From NCBI GenBank assembly GCA_016219015.1, contig JACRCL010000001.1, positions 1 to 64,000 on the forward strand: a DNA stretch of 64,000 bases, in the 5' to 3' direction. The notes under the pieces were generated by a model. It worked only from the letters and a program-made list of their open reading frames with translations, did no database searches and was not told the DNA's origin. The position numbers and the translations under genes were made by a program. Shown here piece by piece: positions 55,595 through 62,609 of the stretch. Source of the DNA: Deltaproteobacteria bacterium. GTDB lineage: Bacteria; Desulfobacterota; GWC2-55-46. The first letter of the stretch is position 1, and each line of letters begins with the position of its first letter.

Positions 55595-56173
55595 TCAGCT
55601 CTTGGCGGGCTTTTTCATGAACCTGTCGGCCTCTTTAAGGTATTCCTGCTGTTTCCACGGCCCCGGCTCTCCCTGCTTTCCGGCCTCCGGGGTCTCCCCG
55701 GCCTCTGTCCTCGGAGACCGCTGCGCCAGCGCGCTCTTCAAGACGGCTATCTCGCCGTACGCGCTCCGGAGCTCGTCCAGGAGAGTCTTGTTGTGCATGA
55801 TAAGCCTCAGGCGCTCGCCGGCGTTCTTTATGACTATCATCAGTTCGTCGAGCCTGAAAGGCTTGGCGATATAGTCGTAAGCCCCTTCCTCTATCGCCTT
55901 TACCGCCGTCTCTATGGTGGCGTAGCCCGTTATTATGATGACGAGTATCTCCTTGTCGAGCTCCCTTATCTTTTTGAGGAGCATGAGCCCGTCCATGCCC
56001 GGCATCATGAGGTCCGTTATAACCATGTCGAACCTCTCCATACGGAGCTTCTTCAGCGCCTCGTCCCCGTCCCTGGCCACCGACGTCGAATACCCCCAGT
56101 TCCTTACGGCCTCCGTTAGGAGCTCCCGCAGGTCCATATCGTCGTCGGTTATGAGTATCTTGAAGTTTTCCAC
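55595..56173 (-). CDS. Response regulator, REC domain with C-terminal extension
   Basis: 192 residues. REC domain at residues 4-120: acidic pocket ITDDDMD, phospho-acceptor D54 (VITDLMMPG), GYATIETAVKAIEEGAYDYIAKPF with the conserved Lys. The tail (about 125-192, DELRSAYGEIAVLKSAL) is probably coiled coil plus a disordered Pro/Glu-rich end, without a DNA-binding domain. Between a FlgM-like small protein and the HD-GYP regulator, so it probably controls motility or c-di-GMP. No kinase next to it. Confidence 0.85.
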   Translation of the reverse strand: MENFKILITDDDMDLRELLTEAVRNWGYSTSVARDGDEALKKLRMERFDMVITDLMMPGMDGLMLLKKIRELDKEILVIIITGYATIETAVKAIEEGAYDYIAKPFRLDELMIVIKNAGERLRLIMHNKTLLDELRSAYGEIAVLKSALAQRSPRTEAGETPEAGKQGEPGPWKQQEYLKEADRFMKKPAKS

Positions 56174-56185
56174 GGACCTGTCTTC

Positions 56186-56368
56186 TTAGCCTTTCTGCTC
56201 CGTGAGCCTTGCCACGAGCTGGCCCATTATGTGCTTACGCTTGCCCTCGTCCGAGATGGTGACCGTGTCGCCCGCGTGGCCGTTGTTTATATCCTGGTTC
56301 AGGGCCTTCTTGATGATCTTCTCGGAAATTAAGCCGTTCTGGCCCAAAACAGGGTCGAGCTTGACCAT
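56186..56368 (-). CDS. 60-residue protein behind a sigma-28 promoter; FlgM candidate
   Basis: A 60-codon frame from ATG 56368. GAGGAGGCG-type ribosome site (CAGGAGGCGTT) precedes it. The central part (NNGHAGDTVTISDEGKRKHI) resembles the disordered N-terminal half of FlgM, in which a D-x-V-x-I/L-S motif is followed by a charged helix; the end (IMGQLVARLTEQKG) is helical. FlgM is normally about 90-100 residues, so this is short. A near-perfect sigma-28 promoter just upstream, and the neighbouring fliT, fliS and fliD, fit a flagellar role. Assignment is tentative. Confidence 0.5.
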   Translation of the reverse strand: MVKLDPVLGQNGLISEKIIKKALNQDINNGHAGDTVTISDEGKRKHIMGQLVARLTEQKG

Positions 56369-56401
56369 AACGCCTCCTGATAGTTTTACTTTACACCATC
56401 A

Positions 56402-56429
56402 TATTCGGCAGAAATAAGCCGAAACTTTA
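56402..56429 (-). promoter_or_regulatory. Sigma-28 (FliA) promoter upstream of the FlgM candidate
   Basis: On the minus strand TAAAGTTT (56422-56429, perfect -35), 12-base spacer, GCCGAATA (56402-56409) against the consensus GCCGATAA. Note that the promoter also contains a small dyad TTCGGC/GCCGAA. Start point near 56395, a leader of about 27 bases. Confidence 0.75.
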
Positions 56430-56503
56430 GGCCTTTTTCGCCTCTGACCGGGGTTATATGGTTTTTAAAGGGTTTTTAAAAAGGAGCGGAAAAAAACGCG
56501 GGG

Positions 56504-56833
56504 TTACCTGCACTGCGGGGAGCTGTACGCCCGTAAGGCCTTCAGGCCGTTCTTTATCTTATCGAGCTTGCACCTTATCTCGCCCATCGACGATTCTATG
56601 CTCAAGGTCAATACCTTGTCGTTTACGAGTATGGTCTCAACGAGCCTTTTCAGGCGCTCCTCCATGATGTCCACCTTGCCGGAGCCCTCAAGCTCGGCCA
56701 GGAGGGCCTCCCTCTCGGACTGGCTCTTGATGAGGTCGTTGAACCTGTTCTCGGAAAGGAACTTCCTCTGGAGCTGCGAGAGCTCCAGGACCCTCAGCAG
56801 GATCTCTTCGTGCCTTTCCCGGCTATGCCCCAT
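56504..56833 (-). CDS. fliT: FliT-like flagellar chaperone
   Basis: 109 residues, mostly helical and charged (EEILLRVLELSQLQRKFL, KSQSEREALLAELEGSG, MEERLKRLVETILVNDKVLTLS), the small helical-bundle form of FliT/FlgN-like export chaperones for FliD. No enzyme motif. It overlaps fliS by 11 bases and lies after fliD and fliS, the usual place for fliT. Sequence alone is weak; context carries the call. Confidence 0.6.
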   Translation of the reverse strand: MGHSRERHEEILLRVLELSQLQRKFLSENRFNDLIKSQSEREALLAELEGSGKVDIMEERLKRLVETILVNDKVLTLSIESSMGEIRCKLDKIKNGLKALRAYSSPQCR

Positions 56834-57230
56834 AATTGCTCGCCTCGATGGACGCGGCCGTCTCGGGCCTTTTCCCGGCTATCCCCTCCCAGCCGGCCTT
56901 GAGCTCGCTTATTATGCCGGTCACAACATCGATATGCGGGGCGCTGTTTTTGAGGTTAGCCTGTGTGAGCTGGCTCGTGGAGAACTCGTAGAGGCTCCGG
57001 AGCTTCCGCGCTATCTCGCCGCCCTCTTCCATGTTAAGCGAGCCGTTCAGCTCGCTTATGATCGCAAGCGACCTGTTAATGAAGTTATTCCGCCCCTCTA
57101 TGTCGCCCTCGCGGATGGACTTCTGGGCGGACTTGTTGAACCTTATCACGCCCTCGCAGAGCATTATTATGATCCGGACCCTGTCGGCCGTCATCACCTG
57201 CACGTTCTGGTACTGCCTCATCTTGTTCAT
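56823..57230 (-). CDS. fliS: Flagellin export chaperone FliS
   Basis: 135 residues; binds the C-terminal D0 helix of flagellin and prevents its premature polymerisation in the cytoplasm. MNKMRQYQNVQVMTADRVRIIIMLCEGVIRFNK shows the typical Y-x-x-x-x-V-x-T/S...LI.MLYDG-type start (here LIMLCEG); helices follow with GRNNFINRSLAIISELNGSLNMEEGGEIARKL split along the family pattern. Directly after fliD (12-base gap). Confidence 0.93.
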   Translation of the reverse strand: MNKMRQYQNVQVMTADRVRIIIMLCEGVIRFNKSAQKSIREGDIEGRNNFINRSLAIISELNGSLNMEEGGEIARKLRSLYEFSTSQLTQANLKNSAPHIDVVTGIISELKAGWEGIAGKRPETAASIEASNYGA

Positions 57231-57242
57231 CCATTGCTCCCG

Positions 57243-58580
57243 TTACAGGCTTGAAAGATAGTTTTGCTGGTTCTTTAGTCCCGCGAGCATGGTCTCAAGG
57301 CCCGTGAACTGGGCCCTCAGCTGTTCTTCGTACTGATTGACCTCGGTCTCTTTCCTTGTAATGTCGTCCTCTATGTAAGATATGTTCTTGGCAAGTCCCT
57401 CGTTCTTCACGGTTATTCTTCCGTCCGCGAAGTCGGTGATGCCGTTGGCCGCGTCGTAGACGAGGCCGCCGAAACCCTTTGTCGTGGCGCTGTCCTGGAA
57501 GAGCTTAACCACGCCGTCGAAGTCCGAGGAAAGGGCCGAGTCGAGCTTGGCGGAATCGAGCGACATCACGCCGTCCTTGTCGGTGGTGATCCCGACGTGG
57601 AGGAGCCTGTTCATGGTATCCGGCAGCCCGGAAACCGACGACTGCATGACCTTCCTAAGATCGTCCCACACGCTCCTGGCAACCGTCTCACCGAAGAACG
57701 CGCCCGCGGTCTTGGTCTCGGTGTCGTACCTGTTATTCGACGTTATCCAGCTTATTACCGCGTTATAATTGTCAACGAGCGCGGTGAGTTTTTTCGATAT
57801 CTCCGCCGTGTCCCTGTCCACGCCCACGGTGACCGTCCGGGCAGGGTCGGAGCTCTTGAGGTCGAGGGTGACGCCGGAGATGATGTCCGTTATGGTATTG
57901 GACGGCCTCGTGAAGGTAAGCCCGTCGACCATGATGGATGCGTCCTGGGCCGCCTGCAGGGTTGTGGAGAACGCGAGGGACGTATCGTTCTGGGTTATGG
58001 TTACGGCGTTGGCAGTGCCGGTATTGTCGCTCGTAAGTATCAGTCTCCAGGGGTTTGTGGCCCCGCCGTCGTTCACTAACGTCGCTGTCACGCCCGCGTT
58101 AAGGCCGTTTATGGCGTCCTTAAGGCCGGCAAGAGTCGTGGTCGCGTCCACGCTTACTGTCTGTACCGCTCCTGCGCCCGCCTGGAAGCTGAAGGAGCCG
58201 GGGCCCGAGGCTACGGTGGAGGTGTCGGATGCGACCCCGTCCGCCGCTATCTTATGGGACCTGGCTATGGAGTTTACGGTTACCGAATAAGTGCCCTTTG
58301 AGGCCGATGACGACGAGCCGACCGTTGCGCCCAGGATGGTCTCGTCGCTTACGGTGGACGTGAACACCTTGAAGGCGTCGGCGGACTTCAAGTCGTCCGC
58401 CGCGCTCATAAGGTCGGTTACCGCCGTGTTCAGCGTCCCGTAAGCGGACTTCTTGTTCTCGAGAGTGCTCTTCTCGGTCTCGAGCTGGGTTATCGACTGC
58501 CTTTTTACGTTGACGAGCTGCGTTATGAGCGACTCGTAATCTATGTTGCTTACAACGCCCGATGTGGCCGCGATGCTCAT
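57243..58580 (-). CDS. fliD: Flagellar filament cap protein FliD
   Basis: 445 residues. The N-terminal D0 helix (GVVSNIDYESLITQLVN, KRQSITQLETEKSTLENKKSAYGTLN is family-like) and C-terminal coiled coil (DDITRKETEVNQYEEQLRAQFTGLETMLAGLKNQQNYL) frame a beta-rich domain. Ser/Thr/Ala-rich central part as in typical FliD. Caps the growing filament and folds flagellin. Length is near the family norm. Followed by fliS and fliT; flaG precedes it. Confidence 0.94.
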   Translation of the reverse strand: MSIAATSGVVSNIDYESLITQLVNVKRQSITQLETEKSTLENKKSAYGTLNTAVTDLMSAADDLKSADAFKVFTSTVSDETILGATVGSSSSASKGTYSVTVNSIARSHKIAADGVASDTSTVASGPGSFSFQAGAGAVQTVSVDATTTLAGLKDAINGLNAGVTATLVNDGGATNPWRLILTSDNTGTANAVTITQNDTSLAFSTTLQAAQDASIMVDGLTFTRPSNTITDIISGVTLDLKSSDPARTVTVGVDRDTAEISKKLTALVDNYNAVISWITSNNRYDTETKTAGAFFGETVARSVWDDLRKVMQSSVSGLPDTMNRLLHVGITTDKDGVMSLDSAKLDSALSSDFDGVVKLFQDSATTKGFGGLVYDAANGITDFADGRITVKNEGLAKNISYIEDDITRKETEVNQYEEQLRAQFTGLETMLAGLKNQQNYLSSL

Positions 58581-58623
58581 CCAGTTTCTCCGGGTAAAGC
58601 GGTTGAATTACAAGATTGCCTTT

Positions 58624-58986
58624 TCAGGTCTTGGAATTATAGAGGACCCCTATGAGCTCCTGCATGCGCGCCCTTATGGCCATAAGCTCTTCAGAGGGTA
58701 TCTGCCTTATGACCTGTTTGGTCTCGGGGTCTATTATCCTTACTATTACGTCCTTCGAGTCCTTGTCGACCTCGAACCTGAGCTCCGTATTGAGCCTTTT
58801 TAATTGTATCTGCACGTCCGAGGCGGCCTCTTCTATCTTCTGCGGCGGGGCGTCGTTTTTCGCCTCCGCGGGTTTCGAGAAAAGCCCGGCTGCCGGCTCC
58901 ATTGTCTTTTTCGGGGCGGCTGGAGCGCTATGCGCCGTCTGGACCGGCGCCATGGTCACGTCTTTTATGCTTATATCCATACCCAT
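58624..58986 (-). CDS. flaG: FlaG-family flagellar protein
   Basis: 120 residues. The C-terminal half (about 50-115) is the FlaG domain: LNTELRFEVDKDSKDVIVRIIDPETKQVIRQIPSEEL, highly characteristic. The N-terminal half is Ala/Pro/Lys-rich and probably disordered. FlaG influences filament length and sits between flagellin and FliD in many bacteria. A strong hairpin lies in the fliC to flaG gap. Confidence 0.9.
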   Translation of the reverse strand: MGMDISIKDVTMAPVQTAHSAPAAPKKTMEPAAGLFSKPAEAKNDAPPQKIEEAASDVQIQLKRLNTELRFEVDKDSKDVIVRIIDPETKQVIRQIPSEELMAIRARMQELIGVLYNSKT

Positions 58987-59001
58987 GCTCCCTCCAGGGT
59001 T

Positions 59002-59028
59002 AGGCGGGGGGCTTTGGGCCCCCCGCCT
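59002..59028 (-). terminator. Intercistronic hairpin between fliC and flaG
   Basis: AGGCGGGGGGC pairs with GCCCCCCGCCT around a 5-base loop (TTTGG region). There is no T tract on the minus strand, so it more likely stabilises the fliC transcript end or reduces read-through into flaG than terminates fully. Confidence 0.5.
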
Positions 59029-59056
59029 GTTCCAAGGGCCTTTAAGGCGTTAATCG

Positions 59057-59887
59057 TTACCTCAAGAGCGAAAGGGCGCTCTGGGGCTGCGTGTTTGCCT
59101 GGGCGAGCACCGAGGTGCCGGCCTGGACCATTATCTGGTTCCTTGTGTACACGGCTGTCTCGAACGCGAAGTCCGCATCCCTGATCCTTGACTCGGCGGC
59201 CTGATAGTTGGTGAAGGTTACCGTCAGGTTCGAAAGGGCGGCGGTGAGCCTGTTCGTCGAGGCGCCGTAGATGGCTCTGGCGTCGCCGACGGTCTTCAGG
59301 GCCGCGCTGATCGAATCGAGGGCGCTAAGAGCCCCTGTTATCGAGCCGAGTATGCCTGAAGAGAGGTTAAGGCCGCTCGCGCCGGTCGTGAGGCAGTTGA
59401 GCGTGACCGAGAGCTGGTCGTTCGCTGTGTTCTTGAAGCCTATGTACATGGTGAGCGTGGAGGTATCGCCGTTTATGAGCTTGTAGCCGCCGAACTCCGT
59501 TGTATTGGCGATCCTGTCGATTTCGCTTATGAGCTTGTCGAACTCGTCGCTGTAGTAGCTCCTGTTCGTCGCGTCCAGGGTGCCCTGCGCGGCGCTCGCG
59601 GCCAGCTCAGACATCCTTGTCACGATGTTAGTGACCTGCTCGGCGGCCTTGTCGCTTATTTCCATGGCGCTGACGCCGTCGTTGATGTTCCTCATCGAGG
59701 CCTGGATCATCCTCGACTGGGACCTCAGCTGGTCGGCCCTTCCAAGGCCGGCTGCGTCATCGGCAGAGGAGTTTACCCTGTAGCCCGATGAAAGCCTCTG
59801 TACGCTTACCTGTAGCTGGGAGTTTGATGCTGAAAGGTTCTGCTGCGCGATTAAGGCGGAAACGTTTGTGTTGATGACCAATGACAT
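59057..59887 (-). CDS. fliC: Flagellin
   Basis: 276 residues, a short flagellin. Conserved D0/D1 helices at the N-terminus (MSLVINTNVSALIAQQNLSA, RLSSGYRVNSSADDAAGLG, QASMRNINDGVSAMEISDKA) and C-terminus (RIRDADFAFETAV ... QANTQPQSALSLLR). Only about 60 residues form the variable part (about 140-200), so there is no large outer domain. C165 in that region is unusual for flagellin. CGGAGGG precedes ATG 59887. A sigma-28 promoter lies upstream. The neighbouring Maf and GH57-like genes suggest the filament is glycosylated. Confidence 0.95.
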   Translation of the reverse strand: MSLVINTNVSALIAQQNLSASNSQLQVSVQRLSSGYRVNSSADDAAGLGRADQLRSQSRMIQASMRNINDGVSAMEISDKAAEQVTNIVTRMSELAASAAQGTLDATNRSYYSDEFDKLISEIDRIANTTEFGGYKLINGDTSTLTMYIGFKNTANDQLSVTLNCLTTGASGLNLSSGILGSITGALSALDSISAALKTVGDARAIYGASTNRLTAALSNLTVTFTNYQAAESRIRDADFAFETAVYTRNQIMVQAGTSVLAQANTQPQSALSLLR

Positions 59888-60004
59888 TTTGTACCCTCCG
59901 TAGTGTTTTTATTCGGCATCCTTGCCGTGTTTTTTGAGGTTTTTTGGCCCGGCCCTTCGGTTACCCCCCTTTCCGGCCTTTTTGCCATGCGCCTCTTAAC
60001 TTAA

Positions 60005-60031
60005 ATATCGGACGGACGGGGCGGAACTTTA
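60005..60031 (-). promoter_or_regulatory. Sigma-28 (FliA) promoter upstream of fliC
   Basis: On the minus strand TAAAGTTC (60024-60031), exactly 11 bases, TCCGATAT (60005-60012), against TAAAGTTT-N11-GCCGATAA. The leader to ATG 59887 is about 110 bases. Confidence 0.75.
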
Positions 60032-60067
60032 ACCCCAAATACCGCAGACCCGGCACTGAAGGCCTAA

Positions 60068-60670
60068 CTACGCCTCCGGACAGCGGAAAATGCGGGACTC
60101 CATCCCGTTCAGGAACGGGGTCAGCTCGTATTCGAGCATGTCGGCTACGAGGACCGGGTCCCCGGCGGTCCGGGCGTCCTTCAATGCCTCGAGGTTCTTA
60201 AGGAGCGGCAGGTAGAAGTTCTCCGGGTTCTCGCTGAATAGCTTTATCTCGAACGCGTCGGCGCACCCGGCCAGCGCCTCTATGGTCTTCACTATCTCGA
60301 CGAGCCCTTCAAATACGGTGTTGAAGCTCTTGTCGGCCCCGGGGCCGCCGAGCCGGGAATCCCTTACGCACGCGCTTATCTCCCCCTTTATCACCTTGAA
60401 GTACTCTGTGACCGTATCGAGCCCCTCGAGGGCCGCGGCATCCACCGAGCCGGTCTCTATGCTTATCTCGCTGAACCCATATAGAGGGCTGCGGAAGCGC
60501 CCGCCGGTCCTCCAGTCACCGGAGCTTTGCCCGTCGAGCCTTATATCGGCTATGAACCGCCTTATGGCCTTCAATTCACTCTCAACGGCCCTCAGCAGGT
60601 CGCCGAGCGTGGAGTCCCCTTCCGTATCCTCGAAGTCGAGCCTTTTTCCGTCAATAAGAACCTCAGGCAT
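60068..60670 (-). CDS. Conserved unknown protein upstream of flagellin
   Basis: 200 residues from ATG 60670, with AAGGAGG at 6 bases; the 10-codon longer frame has no ribosome site. It starts with a short beta-hairpin (MPEVLIDGKRLDFEDTEG) followed by a largely helical domain (LGDLLRAVESELKAIRRFIAD, LDTVTEYFKVIKGEISACV, FNTVFEGLVEIVKTIEAL). The end (VADMLEYELTPFLNGMESRI) contains a conserved-looking helix. It overlaps the Maf-type gene by 8 bases and ends 36 bases before the fliC promoter. Not recognised; a role in flagellin modification or filament assembly is inferred from position. Confidence 0.55.
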   Translation of the reverse strand: MPEVLIDGKRLDFEDTEGDSTLGDLLRAVESELKAIRRFIADIRLDGQSSGDWRTGGRFRSPLYGFSEISIETGSVDAAALEGLDTVTEYFKVIKGEISACVRDSRLGGPGADKSFNTVFEGLVEIVKTIEALAGCADAFEIKLFSENPENFYLPLLKNLEALKDARTAGDPVLVADMLEYELTPFLNGMESRIFRCPEA

Positions 60671-62609
60671 TTGCAGCCTCCTTTTTGCATTTGCAGTCAA
60701 CGCACGGGTTTTCCGGGTCCCCGGCCCGGCAGTTTTTCTCCTTCTCGGCCTGTATGAACTCTATGGCGGCCTCTACCCTGGGCATGAACTCCGCGCACAT
60801 CTCTCCCACCTTCCTGTAAGAACATTCTATCGCGTCGAGGTCTTTCCTGAACCTGTCCTCCACGCTTATCCCCTCATCGCTGTTTTTCAGGTATTCCTTG
60901 AGCCCGTACGTGTTCGATACCAGGGATTCCCAGATGAACAGGGCAGGCCCCGACGACTCGAATATCTTTTCCTCGGCCGTCTTTATCCGCTCAGCGTTCC
61001 TTGAAAGGCCGGGTGAAAGGCCTTTCTTATCGAGGCCCTTCCTTATCCTGGCCGTCTCCCTTAATATCTCGCGCGACCCCTTCCTGATATTCTCAAGCCC
61101 CTTTCGCATGGACTGAAATGAGTCGAGAAGCCCCCTGAAGTCCACGCGCTTCCTGTCCTTCAAGGCCCCTTCCATGACCGCGTCGATGTCGAACGCGCCC
61201 TTTACGTATCTCTCAAGGACGCTCTTGAGCGTAGCGTGCTCCATGCCCTCTATGTAGGCCCCGCCCTCGGTGGCGTTTATGACCTTCACGGGGCTGCCCT
61301 CTTTCCTTAAGTTAGCCATGTAGTTCTCGAACCACTGGTGGAACGTCGCCCAGTCGAACTTGCTCGGCACGGGCCTGCCGCTCTGGCCCTTGAGCCACTG
61401 GAGGGGGAAGCGGCTTACAGCCTTGTCCTTCAGGGTGACATAATCCTCTTCTATCACGACCTCGCCCTTTTCCCTGTCTATCCTCACGTTCTGGGCGACG
61501 TAAACCCCGCCGGGCGCGTGCGTTTCGTTATCTCCGAAGCACAGGTCCTGGCCCACGAAGACGATCGGGTCGCACCCGAACATTATGCCGATATCGAGCG
61601 CGGCCGTGGTGACGCTGCCGCCTATGGCCGGGAAATACGAGCTGCCCCAGTGCTTCGCCTGCGCCACGCTTAAGCCCACGTAAGGGTTATAGAAGACGAA
61701 CTTACCTTTCACGTCCCTGCCGAACATCCCCGGGTGCGACACCTCGGCCAGCACCAGCCTTGTCTTCCTGTCAGGCTCGCCGAAGGTGAAGTACTCCGGC
61801 AGGTCTACCTTCTCGGAGGCTATTATGAAATCAGGCACCACGCCGTAATTGAGGAGCGGCTTGTACGCGGTGATGGCCGCGAATATGAGCGCCTTTCCCT
61901 TGAACTCCCTCAACAGGTGCGCGTTCTTCTTCAGCGACGGCCCTGCCCCGGCTATCACCATGGGTACATCCTTGAACCTCCCCTTGAGAGAGTCTATGGG
62001 CGGGTGGAGGGGGAGCGACCTCAAGTTATCGAAATAGTTCTCTATCCAGCTCATGCGCGAATCGATGTCGGTCCTTATGCCGACCTTGTTCGTCGTATGG
62101 GCGTTATGCACCCTGTTGGTGAATTCCAGCAGCCTTTCGGGGAAAGATACCCTGTAGGGCGTGGTGGAGTAGCATAGCAGGTTGTCGAACCCGTCGGTGA
62201 AGTTACGGACCTTCTCGGTCACGGAGTTCATGTCGGAGCAGAGGAATACCGTATCCTTCGATAGCCACTCCGAGAGGTCTACGCTCTTCAATACCGAATT
62301 GAGTATCTCCGGCACGTCCAAGGCGATTATCCGCTCATGGCCTTTTCCTATGAGGGCCTTCAGGAGATACCCGCAGCCGGCCCCGAAGAGGAGCACCCAG
62401 TCGGGCTTCTTCGAAAGTATCTCGTCGGCCTGGGCCTCGGCCTCTTTCAGCGGTTCGTAAAGGCTGTGAAAGTACTTGCCGTTATACTTGAACGTAGGCT
62501 CGCCTTTCCTGCCCGCCTCTATGGTGACTGCGCCGCAACCGGCTTCTCCGAGCAGGTCCGTCCCGCCTTTTCGCCTTATGGCCGCGAGGTTATTTTCGAG
62601 CACGCCCAT
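60663..62609 (-). CDS. Motility accessory factor (Maf/DUF115-type), likely flagellin glycosyltransferase
   Basis: 648 residues. N-terminal Rossmann-like part with VLLFGAGCGYLLKALIGKGHERIIALD, then the DUF115/MptE-like core (VPMVIAGAGPSLKKNAHLLREF, LIFAAITAYKPLLNYGVVPDFIIASE, HAPGGVYVAQNVRID), and a helical C-terminal region ending in a Cys-rich tail (NCRAGDPENPCVDCKCKK). Maf proteins transfer nonulosonic acids to flagellin in Campylobacter, Clostridium and Magnetospirillum. Location immediately upstream of the flagellin operon supports that. It overlaps the GH57-like gene by 20 bases. Nonulosonate synthesis genes are not in the window. Confidence 0.8.
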   Translation of the reverse strand: MGVLENNLAAIRRKGGTDLLGEAGCGAVTIEAGRKGEPTFKYNGKYFHSLYEPLKEAEAQADEILSKKPDWVLLFGAGCGYLLKALIGKGHERIIALDVPEILNSVLKSVDLSEWLSKDTVFLCSDMNSVTEKVRNFTDGFDNLLCYSTTPYRVSFPERLLEFTNRVHNAHTTNKVGIRTDIDSRMSWIENYFDNLRSLPLHPPIDSLKGRFKDVPMVIAGAGPSLKKNAHLLREFKGKALIFAAITAYKPLLNYGVVPDFIIASEKVDLPEYFTFGEPDRKTRLVLAEVSHPGMFGRDVKGKFVFYNPYVGLSVAQAKHWGSSYFPAIGGSVTTAALDIGIMFGCDPIVFVGQDLCFGDNETHAPGGVYVAQNVRIDREKGEVVIEEDYVTLKDKAVSRFPLQWLKGQSGRPVPSKFDWATFHQWFENYMANLRKEGSPVKVINATEGGAYIEGMEHATLKSVLERYVKGAFDIDAVMEGALKDRKRVDFRGLLDSFQSMRKGLENIRKGSREILRETARIRKGLDKKGLSPGLSRNAERIKTAEEKIFESSGPALFIWESLVSNTYGLKEYLKNSDEGISVEDRFRKDLDAIECSYRKVGEMCAEFMPRVEAAIEFIQAEKEKNCRAGDPENPCVDCKCKKEAANA

